Shown here piece after piece: positions 1-11,051 of a DNA stretch of 64,000 bases. This DNA is from Anaeramoeba flamelloides. Lineage: Eukaryota > Metamonada > Anaeramoebidae. The translations under genes and the position numbers were made by a program. Position 1 is the first letter of the stretch. The number at the start of each line of letters is the position of its first letter. The stretch spans positions 992,001-1,056,000 of the forward strand of contig JANTQA010000021.1 in the NCBI GenBank assembly GCA_027625915.1, written 5' to 3'. The notes below the pieces were generated by a model, which was given only the letters and a program-made list of their open reading frames with translations, was not told where the DNA came from and made no database searches.

Positions 1-195
1 AAATAAATTTAACAAAAAAAAAAATCAAACGATTAAGATGCAAAGTATATGATTATCCAATTATAATTAATAATTGAAAATAATATATAAAATACTGTAA
101 ATGAAAAAGAGAGGGAGAGGTATATTTTTTAAAAATAATTAGTTAAATAATAATTATTGTAATATTATATACACATCTAATTATAATTCGAAATT

Positions 196-3100
196 TCAAA
201 TTTCTTTTAATTTATCCCTATTTACTAATCCTATGGTACCACCGCCAACTTTTTTCACTTTAACCCAATTTCCAAAAGATCTGGATATAAGTTCTAATTC
301 ATCACCAACATTTATTGTTAATTGAGATTTATTTTTTCCAATAAAATCTTCAATTACTCGATAAAGTTGAACAGATCTTTTTTTAAGGGATTCTTTCGGA
401 ATTTTTTTGACAAATGTATTTCTATTATAAATAAATATTATATTAGTTTTTTAGTAAAACAGAGAAAATAAATTAAATACGGAGAAATAAAATTAAATAA
501 AAATTTTGAAAAAAAAAAAAAAAACAGAAAAAGAAAAAGAAAATAAAAAAAATTACGGAAAAATTCCTCTATTTTTAATTGAATTCACCCCAAGACACCA
601 ACCAGTCTTATCTTGAGCAATTATTGTTAATATTTCACCCTTTTTAAAAGAGAGGTCATTTAAAAAATTACTTTCGAAGGTATCTATTGCAGTAACTTTA
701 AATTCAACAAAGTCTTTATTCGGTTTATAAGCCTTTTCTTTCCAAAAGAACATGAATTCAAATACAGTAATATTTTGTGGAATTCCATCTATTGGTTCAT
801 TTACTTTTTTTATTACGGTGTTATTTTTTGTTAAGGGGTTTGTGGTTAGGGGTTTCCCATCATTTAATTTTTCATTTTTTTTTTTAAAAACTTGCTTATC
901 ACTAGCAACATGCTTTTTAAAGCCCAATTTTTTCGTTCTTATTAGAAGATTTTTTGTATTATTCGAATTAATTTCATTATTATTATTGCTAGATGGTTTG
1001 CCCTTTCCTTGATTTTGAAGTTCATTTGTATTTTCATTTTCATTGTTTTTATTCTTAGTATTATCACTAATATTACTCTTACTAGAAATTTTATTCACTT
1101 TTTTACTAATATTTTTATCAGTTTTCGCATTTTGGGATTTAAACAAAGTATTATTATTATTGTTATTGTTATTGTTATTATTATTATTATTATTATTTGA
1201 TTTTTGAATTTCTCTATTTTCTTTTTCCTTTTTTTTTTCAATTATATTCTTATTCTGATCATTATCATTCACATTATTATAGCTTTTATATTGATCTATC
1301 TTTTGTTTGGCATTTTCATTATTCTGTTTCAATTTTTTATTATTTTGAGTTCGAATTGAATTTACCTTATCCATTTGATTATTTTCCCCTTGATTTCTTT
1401 CAATTTTATTTTTATTATTGGATTCTTTTTGATATTTATTTATTATTTTTGATTTATTAATGGTAATTTCCTTTGATTGAAAGTTATCGGAATTATCTGA
1501 ATTTGATTGAGAATTAATTTTTTTAATTCTTTCGATTACCCAAGATTGTTTTGAACGTGAAGAAATATCAATTGATTTATTAAAAAGACCAGAAGTTTTT
1601 TTTCGAGATAAATTTTGGGATGATGGGATATATTTGTTGGTTTTCAAATTATTTGTTCGATGATTTATTTTTGTTTCAGTTGGTTTAGTGTCCTTTGGGC
1701 TAGATTTATTCAAAATAGAATTGAGAACAGTTTTATTTGAATTTTGGTTTTGAACGACTCTGTTTGTATCTTTTCCCTTTTCATTGCTATTACCACCAAC
1801 TTTAACATTAACATTAACGCTACTATTAGTATTAGTATTAGTATTAGTAATTGTATTAGTATTAGCACCATTATTAGGTTTGTTTTTAATGTTTCTGGTT
1901 TGTGTATCAACATTATTATTAATATTGCTTTTATTTTCATTATTATAATCCTTGTTAACATTTTGAGTGTTGGTTGGATAAAATTTGTTATCTTGACTTT
2001 TAATTCTGTTTATATTCGAATGAAGATTTTTTGTTGTATTGTTTCCCTCATTAGCCAATTTTGAAGAATTTTCTTCATGATCTTTCTCTGTGTAATCTTG
2101 ACCATCTTCACATTCGTCACCCATTAAAAAATTCATCCACGTTAAACCTCCCTCATCTTTTTCTTTCCCTTTTTCCTTCTTATCTTCAATGTTTAAAGGT
2201 TTATTCTTTTCATTAAAATCTTTCAGATCCTCTTGACCTTTATCGTCTATAATATTGATCATTCCCTTTTTAAAGAGCCCAATACTAAAATCAATTTTTT
2301 CACCCTGCCACCAATCTGATTCGTTTGTCCCTGTAATGTAAATAATTTCTCCCTTTGTGAAGGACAATTCTTGACTCCGCTGCGCGGTATAATCGACTGT
2401 CGTTATCGCCTTAGGATCATCCATATGGTCCTCGTCTGGATCATATTTATAGAGATCTTCGTCTTCGTCTTCAAGGGTGTTGACCTCCATCCTTTGTAAT
2501 TTCCTTTTGCCACGTTTTTGTGGTTGCTTTGGATCAGACTCGTTGTCCTCGACGGCTTGCCTTTTGGAGAGATCCTTTCTCTTTGGCTTGTAACCCATTG
2601 AAACTGAAGTTCCTAAGGACGATTTGTCAATGGTTTTAAATGGGTTCTTGATTACATTACCTTCTTTGTCAATAAATTCAATCATCTTTGTTGGAACTTT
2701 CCCGATGACTCGATCCTGGGTTTCTGCCTGTACCATTTGGGAATCAAAATTACCATAGACATAGATAATTTCGCCTTTTTTAAAATTAATGTCCCCTTCA
2801 TACTCTCCTCCATAATCGTTTAACGCTCTTGCCTTTTGATCATTTTCATGATCACCTTCATTGCCATAAATTTCGCTCTCGTCAATTACAACAGTGACTC
2901 TTTTTTTTTTTTTTCGATTCCCATAAGAGCGGTTTTGGTCAAAATTTTCGAATTTGGGAAGCGCAAAATTGCTTCCTTCAAAATTTAAAGAACTCAAGTT
3001 GTTACTATAATTACTCACATTCACGCTATTGTTTTTCGTTTTATTGGCTCGGTTGTTGCTGATAATATTTCGAACATTTTTTTGTAATTGGAATGTAATT

Positions 3101-3366
3101 CCTGAGATTTCGGATAAATTTTGTGTCTTTCGATCACTATTTTCTTCTTCCTCAAGCTTGATCATTGATGTGTGAAATAAACCAATGTCACTTATTGTTT
3201 CCCCTTGCCACCACCCAGTTTCATTTTTACCCGTAACAAATATTATTTCACCCTTCTGAAAGGAAAGCTCACTTTCTTTTTTTTTTGTATAATCACACAA
3301 AGCATAGGCCTTTGGATCGTCTTGATGATCAAAAAGAAAATCATCATAATCCATGTTTTCGCTCAT
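196..3366 (-). CDS. Five-SH3-domain scaffold protein, two exons
   Basis: Two exons encode about 1011 residues: 557-3366 and 207-side exon 196-421, joined across a GT-AG intron at 422-556 (135 nt). The join keeps frame: exon 1 ends with two bases of a Pro/Asn-region codon and exon 2 stops at TGA 196-198. Seen: SH3 domains at about residues 19-71, 177-233 and 317-375 (ALxDY-type openings, GWWQGE or DWWQGE cores), a fourth near 880-945 that is completed only by exon 2, and a fifth at about 950-1011 ending in GLVNRDKLKEI. The long middle is Asn/Lys/Ser-rich and includes a poly-Asn tract. SH3 domains bind Pro-rich ligands, so an adaptor role in actin or membrane signalling is inferred. Domain 2 has lost the tandem Trp and may bind differently. 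Reading on without the intron would end the protein in the middle of SH3-4. No partner can be named. Confidence 0.88.
422..556 (-). other. Intron of the multi-SH3 gene
   Basis: On the minus strand it begins GTAATT and ends with ATAATAG. Removing it joins the two halves of the fourth SH3 domain and brings a fifth into frame, which is strong internal support for the splice. Confidence 0.85.
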
Positions 3367-3447
3367 TTAAAGAAAAGGTCTCTTTAATTTATTTCTTTGT
3401 TGACAAGAAATAAGTTACTGTTGAGAAAGAAAGTGAAAATAATAAAA

Positions 3448-4195
3448 ATGGTTCCAGTAACCCGTCATAAGGTTTTTGAACTTAGTCAAGCTCTTTTTGA
3501 TCACTTTGTTCTTCGATTTCATTATTAATTTACATCAATTAGCAATTTTGAATATCTAACAGGTCATCAAATTCTAAATTGTTTTCTTGGATCGAAACCA
3601 AAATCTTTCCATTCTCAAGTCAAATATACTTTTGTAATTTTCTTATTCTTTCAGGACTGTCTCTATTTTGTGATTATTTGAAAATTACTTTCGAAACAAA
3701 CAAAACATTTGTGAACTTCAAAGAGTGTTTGGTTCTAAGATCAGATAAAAAAACAAGTTTTTTTCGTTTTTTCAATAATTTATTGTCCTGATTTGCAATT
3801 TTTCAAATTTCGAAATCGGCATTGAAAAGTTACAACAAACAAAAGCCACATAAACAAGACAAAGAGTTCTTCCAAATCAAAAATCTTAAATTAAAACCAT
3901 GAAAAATTCCAAAAAGAAGAAGATTTACGCTTTGTTTACGAACAAAGGGAATAAAGGACAAACATTAAATTAGAGAACAATCTGAATCAAGAATATTTTA
4001 GAAAGATTTTTTTGGAAACTAATCAACAAAAAAATGAAAAAACTCTCAAAACTTATAACCAACTCAACTCTCACCAGAAAAGAATTCAAATTAACATTAC
4101 TTTAAAAAAAATATATGGATCAGATCCATAAAGAAAAAAATTAAATAGTTCGAGAGGATACAATTCCTTGAAGAAAATGACTTTGACTTTTTAGG
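3448..4195 (+). pseudogene. Coding-like stretch, unrecognised, interrupted
   Basis: From the ATG at 3448 one frame reads MVPVTRHKVFELSQALFDHF, meets TAA, and goes on in the same frame with a further protein-like stretch (FEYLTGHQILNCFLGSKPK). A third run at about 3913-4140 is polar and Lys/Asn/Gln-rich. The runs could be exons with short introns or a host gene relic. I recognise no family. Base composition is milder than the flanking desert, which is the main reason to list it. Chance open frames are common at this AT content, so confidence is low. Confidence 0.2.
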
Positions 4196-4239
4196 GACCA
4201 AAATAATCATCAACAAGCATCATTATTAATTTAAGGTCT

Positions 4240-4416
4240 ATTTTGGGACTAGTCCCTATTTTTTTTTTTGTTCAGTTTCTAAAATAAGATTCCTGATCTA
4301 GAAATTAGTTTAATATTGAAAATAAACAGGGTCTTTCAAATCTAAGTAATTGACAAAAAATTGTATCAATCTCTATTAAATTTGGGTAAAAAATTTAATA
4401 GAGATTAGTCGCTTAA
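4240..4416. mobile_element. MITE, TTAA-type family, copy 1
   Basis: Begins with the palindromic GGGACTAGTCCCT and ends with ATAGAGATTAGTCGCTTAA. It aligns over its length with the copy at 10182-10361, sharing the inner words AATAAACAGGG and CAATCTCTATTAAATTT. No coding capacity. The left TTAA is decayed in this copy. Confidence 0.7.
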
Positions 4417-6060
4417 TGTCAGAATTTATAAAATATATTATGATGTAGATAAATTGATAGAAGTTAATCCATAAGATCCTCTACCCAGGTTATAGCTGGA
4501 TATATAAGTCATAAAATTTTACAAAAAAATACTAAAACCATGATCGTATTGACTGTTATCAAAAAAAAGCGTGCAGAATCGTTTAATTTGTGCTTCAAAA
4601 TAAAAAGCTTGTTTTTTGTTATAGAAGACCAATTCATCAACCGATCTAAGAAAACAACTATAAACCCTAATTAAATATGGTATTGGTTTCTTAAAGTTCC
4701 ATTATTTAAAAAGAAATCCTAAAAATGAAAGATTAAATTAGAAATTATTTTCAAAAAATAAAGTAAATTGTTCATAAACATTTGATCATCAAAAAAACAA
4801 AAAAAACGGAAAAAAAAAATTTGTATCACAGAAAACAATTTTCTTTCCAAGGTTTATTTGTTAATCAAAATAGTTTGGAAATGGCACCAACAAAATTTAT
4901 ATATATAGAATATCACCAATAACATATTATTATATTTTACGTTGTTTTAGTAGAAGAATGATCCCATAAAAAAGAATGATTTTTTTTTTGAATCATATTA
5001 TTTGGTTGTATAACTCAAACAATAATATTTTGTGATCTTTTGATTTTTTTTTTACAATTAAGTTAGGACTTTGAAAAATTGAAATTCTAAAAAATAGTTT
5101 GACTATTCTAATTTTATCTATTTAAAGTTGGATTTCAGACCGGTAGAAAAAATAATACAGGAAGGACCACTAAAATAATAACTTAGTAATTAAAAAAAAA
5201 GATAAACTTCTACAAATTCTATTACACTAAAAGTTATTTCTTATTCTTTTTTTTTTTTCTTCAGGAAAATATAAGGATCTAAGTCAAAAAATATGAATAT
5301 GATAATATTATTTTTTACTATATATGTAAAATATTGATTTACCAAACAGATATATTCAGGAATTTTTTTTTCACAGATGATGAGAATCTCAAAGAAAATG
5401 AGAATTTTTTCGAAAACAATTATATTAACCAAAAATCTCAAAAATAAAACAAAAAATAAAATTTTTAGTCTTGAATATTTAGAGGAATTTAAATTTCTTC
5501 TAATTTTGTGTAATTCGTTTTCTTTTATTACAAAATCAATTAAATTCAATTTAATTTGATATCGGATTATTCTATAACTCTTGATATTATTGGTGTGTTG
5601 GTTTTATTCAAATGTATCTCTAAAAAGACTCATTCAAAAAATGTAAAAAAAAAAAAAGTCAAAATGATCATTCGATCAACACTTTGAATCTTGGATTATT
5701 TGCAATCAAAATTATACTTGATATCAAATCAAATTTGAACTGAATAGCCAATAGTATTAATTATTTAAGATTTATCAACTTTTTTCATTTTTAATTCACA
5801 GAAACATATTATACAAATATACCAATTTGTTTTTACTTGTAATTAATCGCTCATAACAAAACATAAACATGAGAAAAAAATTGTTTTCAAGTACATTATT
5901 TTTTAATTTATGTACCCAATCCTTAAAAAACTATTAAGTTAACAAAAAAATAAAATGTTTTGAAAAAAAATGAATATTTATTTTAAAAATGAACTGATCA
6001 ATTAAAATAAAGAACCATGTTTCGAAATAAAATAAATAAATAAAAAAAAAAAATTAAACA

Positions 6061-6855
6061 TTATTTTTTTGATTTTTCATTTTTTTTCACTGTTTCCCCC
6101 CACTCATGGTATAAATTTTTATCAATAATATAATTAAAACTTGGATTAATTTTTTTCCATTGTTCCTTTGTGGCACTTTTTACATTATTTCTATAAATTC
6201 TATGTAAATTTTTTTTCCCAATATCCCACGGTGTTATACTATTTAATGTGATTTTTGTTTTATCAAAAATCAAAGGTATACCCTGGAAATGCCCCTGTGT
6301 TAGCATTACCAGTTTCTCATAAACTAATGGTCTATTAGGGACTTGCAATTCCCTGGCGTAATAACTGATTTTTTTCCCAATGAACACGCCTCTCGCTGCA
6401 CCTGCAGCCTCGTACAGATTATCTGTTTCGCCAAAGACCCGTGCCCTTTCCTCAAATCCAGATTGGTTTAATTGTGCAAAATAGTCCAAAGTGATTTTAC
6501 CAATTCGATTATTTACATGCTCCGCAAATATTTTTTGTAAAAATTTTTTTGCTTCAACAAAAGGGTTAACATAGGTTTCCTTTTCGAAAGATAATCGTCT
6601 AGAAGTGTGATTGGCATGCAATAAATTTTGAATCAATAAAGCCATAAGCTTGGTATTTGAATCAATCTTGAAATCTGTAATTTTTTCTAATTTCAATGGT
6701 TCCAATTCTTGGTCATTATAGAATTGCTTAATGATATTCAATATTGGGATTATTTTTGTTTTAAAAATGATTGAAAAGGCTTCAAGTAATTGTTTACTTG
6801 TTTCGTTTAATTGGATGACACCATCCCAATCCTCTGGCATTCTGATTGTTTTTTT

Positions 6856-6891
<36 letters not shown>

Positions 6892-9622
6892 TTTTTTCAT
6901 TTTTTTTTCCTTCCCCTTCCTCTTCGCTTTCCTCTTCGTCTTCATCTTCATCGTCCTCTTCCCCTTCCCCTTCCTCTTCCCCTTCCTCTTCGCTTTCCTC
7001 TTCCTCTTCCTCTTCCTCTTCCTCTTCCTCTTCCTCTTCCTCTTCCTCTTCCTCTTCCTCTTCCTCTTCCTCTTCCTCTTCCTCTTCCTCTTCCTCTTCC
7101 TCTTCGCTTTCCTCTTCGCTTTCCTCTTCCTCTTCCTCTTCATCTTCATCTTCATCTTCATCTTGGCTTTCATTGTTATTCCCACCTCGAGTAACATCGT
7201 ATTTTTCAATTATTTTGACCCCTTTAGTTTTTAAAAGGGATATTATATTTTCTGCATATCCCGTTGATTCGGTTTCATTGCTATTGTTTTTTTTATTCAA
7301 ATTCATTTCAAATTCCTTGAACCTGGGTAAAATATACTTTTTTTCGTTAATGTTAAGGATTTTAAATACAATTCTATTGATTTGATCCTTAGACATTTGT
7401 TTGATTTTATTTCCTTGGTTTCTTCTGAACTCCTCCTCAACAAGGCACTGTAAAAAGAGGATTATTTGTTCGTTGCTCTTGGGGAATTCGATCGACTTGC
7501 TAGAAAACCCGGTCAATAGTCTTGCAACAAACAATTGGTTGCTAGCGATTGAATCTGGTGTTCTCAACAGTCCCCTCGAATTGTAATTGTTCCACAAATT
7601 GAAAACTTTCTTTTTCATTTCTGTGGACTCAAGATAAACGTGGTTACAGGTGCCAAGTATCATTTTGAATTGCTTTTTTTCAAATTCTGATTTTAAATTT
7701 TGGCATGCCTTTGCCAAGACTAAAAATGGAATTGTGGCGACTTGCGAATAGGAATAGCCTAAGACATCCAAGGTTGTCATAAAGCCAAAGACTGGCTTCA
7801 TCTTTAATTTGGCAATTCTCCAATGCTCCGGACAGATATACAATGGGATCACGCCAGTGATCTTTTCTCTTGCCTGCTCATTGACATTGTCTCCGCTGAT
7901 GCGTTTATCAAATCCGCCATGGACAAAGATCCCCTCGGAATCGTTCTCCTTAACGTTATTCAAGGAAAGTTTGCAAGCATCCAAAAACGCCTGCGCTGAG
8001 ATCATGGAACTAAAGATGTCTTTAATTTGCAGTTGGGATGGATCCATAATGGCGGCCTCACTTCGCACAATGTCGATCGCAATCCCTAAGCAATCTTCAT
8101 TCTCCAGGGCCTCCATCCAGTTATTTGTAGATAAAACACATTGCCCGTAGTACTCGATATTTTCTTTTTCTCGTTCCTTTAATTTGTCAAAATCAATTTT
8201 GCTTACAATGGTTCCCACAGCTTGATCAATTTTTTCAAACAAATTCACATTACTTTGGACTCTTTTGTCCAATTTCTTTTTTAATCGGTTCTTTGTAATA
8301 CTTTTGTATGCGAGCGAATTCAATGTCGCAATTTGCTCATTGGTTAATACCTTGGAATTCAACGACAATGTCAATAACTCATGGAATTTGATAATATAGT
8401 TTTTTAAATTCTTGCGCTGTGGAAATAAGATTTGTGTTTCCGTAGTTTGAAACTTTTGAATATACTTGAGCATGTTGTTTGTTTCCTTATCAAACGTATC
8501 AACAGTTTGTTTCATCTCTAAAAGCTCCTTTTTGGTAACATTTGGGGACGTAAGTCTTACAGATAATTTCATTAATGTCGATCGGAAAAATCGAAATGAG
8601 ATAATAATGTGCTTTTTATCATTGATCGATTCCTCCTTTTGTAAATCCAATAAAACCTCGGTGTTAATTGCGCCTGAAGTCAAGACAATGTGGTATTTGT
8701 CATTCTTTTGGATTATTGGTACAAATAAATACGCAATATATTTTTCATAAACATTTTGATTGTTTTGTTCTTCTAGTAATAATTCGGGATCCTCTTTTTC
8801 TTTTTCTTTCTCATTTTCTTTTTCTTTCTCGTTTTCTTTCTCGTTTTTTTTCATTTCCTCTTCTTCTTCTGGGAAATAATTTTCTAATAAAATCTTTTGA
8901 AGAACTTTTCCGTTTTGGGTTAGTTTGGCAGAAAGATTTGAGCTGTTAATGATTACAGAACTTAAGGTTTCCATGCACTGCTTGATTTCTTCACTAGACG
9001 AAATGTATTGGAAGATCCCTTGATTTGAACCAATGCTTGTAATTTTGTTCATTAAAACTGCGTCGTGGTCACGGGTGAAACCTAGACTGTGCAATTCAGA
9101 AGTAGAAAATTTTACAGAAATGTTTTCAGACAAGATTTGGAGGCTTTTGTTGATTTTGGTTTTGCCCTTTGTTTTGTCATGGTTGTCTTGTCCGTCTGTG
9201 AAAAAGACAATACTTAAGTCAGACTTGTTTGCAAATAGTTTGGTTAACAGATTGACTTCATTGAATGCAGCTTCAAAGTTTGTAGATCCGCTTGCTTCAG
9301 TATTTCGAACGATCTTTTTCGCAGAATTCAAATCGGTTTCAAATTTATAACTCGTAGCAACAGAGTTGTAAGTGATGAAATGGGTAAATGTGTTCTGTTC
9401 TTCCCAAAGCTTATCAAACATGGAACAAATTGCCTTTTTAGAGCGCTTTAAAGGCGCCCCTGTCATCGATCCAGAGATATCCAAAACCAAAACTACATGC
9501 TTCGCTAACACATTCTCTCTCCCAAAGGTGACCTTTTCTTCATTCGTTTTGGTGATTTGTAAACAAATGGCGCTATACTCTTCATTGAAATCGTGATACG
9601 CGCTTGTTACTTTGAAACTCAT
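6061..9622 (-). CDS. VWA-domain protein with poly-Glu tract, frame change in homopolymer
   Basis: The first 2.8 kb (from ATG at 9622) encodes an N-terminal VWA domain. Its MIDAS metal-binding residues are all present: D48, S50 and S52 in DISGS, T114 and D143 in FTDGQD. A long conserved-looking helical region follows, with [10 protein letters not shown] and [14 protein letters not shown], then a Glu/Asp run of about 80 residues from about residue 830. After a Lys run the frame closes at 6794, but a different frame continues for about 265 codons ([16 protein letters not shown] onward) to a stop at 6061-6063. No splice site explains the switch. It coincides with a run of 34 T at 6857-6890, so an assembly or read-length error, or a true slippage indel, is likely. 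The intact protein would be about 1.18 kDa-scale residues (roughly 1180 aa). VWA domains mediate protein binding; the function here is unknown. The ATG is preceded by an A-rich leader. Confidence 0.85.
6857..6890. repeat. 34-nt T homopolymer at a reading-frame change
   Basis: An uninterrupted T run inside the VWA gene (poly-Lys on the minus strand). Upstream and downstream coding frames do not match across it. Homopolymers this long are prone to miscounting. Confidence 0.9.
6903..7165 (-). repeat. GAA/GAG-type trinucleotide tract coding for poly-Glu
   Basis: On the plus strand this is CTTCCTCTTC-type repeat, in frame with the VWA protein, giving Glu with scattered Asp, Ser and Gly. Both other frames and the opposite strand give long spurious open frames here (Arg/Lys, Ser or Phe/Leu runs). 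Confidence 0.9.
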
Positions 9623-10181
9623 TTTTGTTTATTTGTTTGTTGTGTTGATTCAAGAAAAGTGGAGAAAAAGAATTGAAAGCTGAAGAATGAGAAAACAAGC
9701 TTTTAACTAAAAAAAAATGAAATCTGTTTAATTGGTTCTTTTTAAATTTTTCTCTCAAATTCAAATCCCTATATTAACATATTTGGTATGTTAGGTGAGT
9801 GTTTTCTCAAAGAATCTAAAATTATAATTTTGAAATGAATCAGAGATTTTAAGTGACGTAAATTTTGAAAAGGCGTTTTCTTCGATGTGGTTTGTTCCAA
9901 ACTCGTTAGACTGGATGTTTTACTTGAAAAAAAATTGGTTTTTAACTTCTAATCATCTAAAAATCAAAAAATCAAAAGTTTCATTTAACAATCCAAAATC
10001 AATGAAATAAAAAACTCACCATAATTCTATAAATCTTCAAAATTCCCAATTCTAAAAGGAAATTTAAAATTTAACTGATTTTGAGAATAAAGTCATTTCA
10101 ATTTAACTATGATTGAGGAAAATTGATGGAAAATTCTAATGAATTATTTTTTCAAAAAAATTCTATTTTGAAAAATTTCTC

Positions 10182-10361
10182 TTAAGGGACTAGTCCCTAT
10201 TATTTTTTTTTTGTATGATTTCTAAATATGGATTTCTTCTCTTGAAAAATGGTAAACTCTGAAAATAAACAGGGTTTTTCAAATCTAAATAATTGGTAAA
10301 AAAAATTTCTCAATCTCTATTAAATTTAGCTAAAAAAATTTAATAGACTTTAGTCCCTTAA
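10182..10361. mobile_element. MITE, TTAA-type family, copy 2
   Basis: A 180-bp element running from TTAAGGGACTAGTCCCTAT to AGTCCCTTAA. The ends are inverted (TTAAGGGACT against AGTCCCTTAA) and carry TTAA on both sides, as piggyBac-type insertions do. Shares its inner sequence with 4240-4416. No open frame of note. Confidence 0.75.
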
Positions 10362-10549
10362 AAGAAAAAATTTTTTCTTAATTCTAATAGTGATTCTTCT
10401 GGGAATTAAAACCCAAGGTTCAAACAGACAAAAAAGTTTAATTGTTTACATTTTAAACAAAAGTCAAATATTGTCATTGGCCAATTATTTTATCGGTTAG
10501 TTATTTTCAATCTAACTCAAAAAGATTTCAAAATAATATATGTTTGGAT

Positions 10550-10722
10550 TACAGCCAGTTTCACTTTTAAGGTACAAACTTTGATTGAAAATGTAAGGCA
10601 CATTTTTGGAATTTTTACTTTCAGAATTTATTTTCCTAGAATCTGAATATTGTGCTTTAATTTGAGATTTTTTGTGCCTTAAATTTTATTCAAAATTTGA
10701 ACTTAAAAGTGAAACTGAATAT
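10550..10722. mobile_element. MITE, TA-type palindromic family, copy 1 (divergent)
   Basis: Starts TACAGCCAGTTTCAC and ends AAAGTGAAACTGAATA. The two halves are near inverted repeats (TTAAGGTACAAACTTT against its complement). More diverged than the other copies, so probably older. Confidence 0.75.
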
Positions 10723-10852
10723 AAATGAAAAAGTCACAATTTTTTTTTTTTAATTGAAGGGGGGGTTTTAGAATTCCTCTTGTTTGCCCGAATTTCTAAA
10801 CTTGAATTAAGAAATTGTATAAAAGATTAAAACAAAAAGTCACAATTTTTAT

Positions 10853-11051
10853 TACAGTCAGTTCCACTTTTAAGGCACAAACTTTCAACGAAATTTAAGG
10901 CACAAAAAAATCTCAAATTAAGGTACAAAATTTGTAATATTTTTTTTTACAATTTATTTTACTAGAATCTGAATATTGTGCTTTAATTTGAGATTTTTAT
11001 TATGTCTTAAATTTCGTTGAAGTTTGTGCCTTAAAAGTGGAACTGGCTGTA
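10853..11051. mobile_element. MITE, TA-type palindromic family, copy 2
   Basis: Starts TACAGTCAGTTCCAC and ends GTGGAACTGGCTGTA, 199 bp. The arms hold AAGGCACAAACTTTC and ATCTCAAATTAAGG and their complements. It lies 130 bp from copy 1; the spacer has a short direct repeat AAAAGTCACAATTTTT at both sides. Confidence 0.85.

Larger units (their letters stand above)
3367..6060. other. Intergenic region with MITE copy and possible coding relics
   Basis: Divergent spacing between two minus-strand genes. The part next to the SH3 gene (3448-4195) is less AT-rich and has protein-like frames on the plus strand, starting with a Met frame at 3448 (MVPVTRHKVFELSQ), but these are broken by stops; it may be a decayed or intron-rich gene. 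A 177-bp MITE copy sits at 4240-4416. The rest, 4420-6060, is AT-rich low-complexity DNA in which I see no gene. Confidence 0.5.

Noticed and set aside
6731-7385. Long plus-strand frames of Phe/Leu, Pro/Leu or Ser runs
   Set aside because: Shadows of the poly-Glu coding tract of the VWA gene on the opposite strand.
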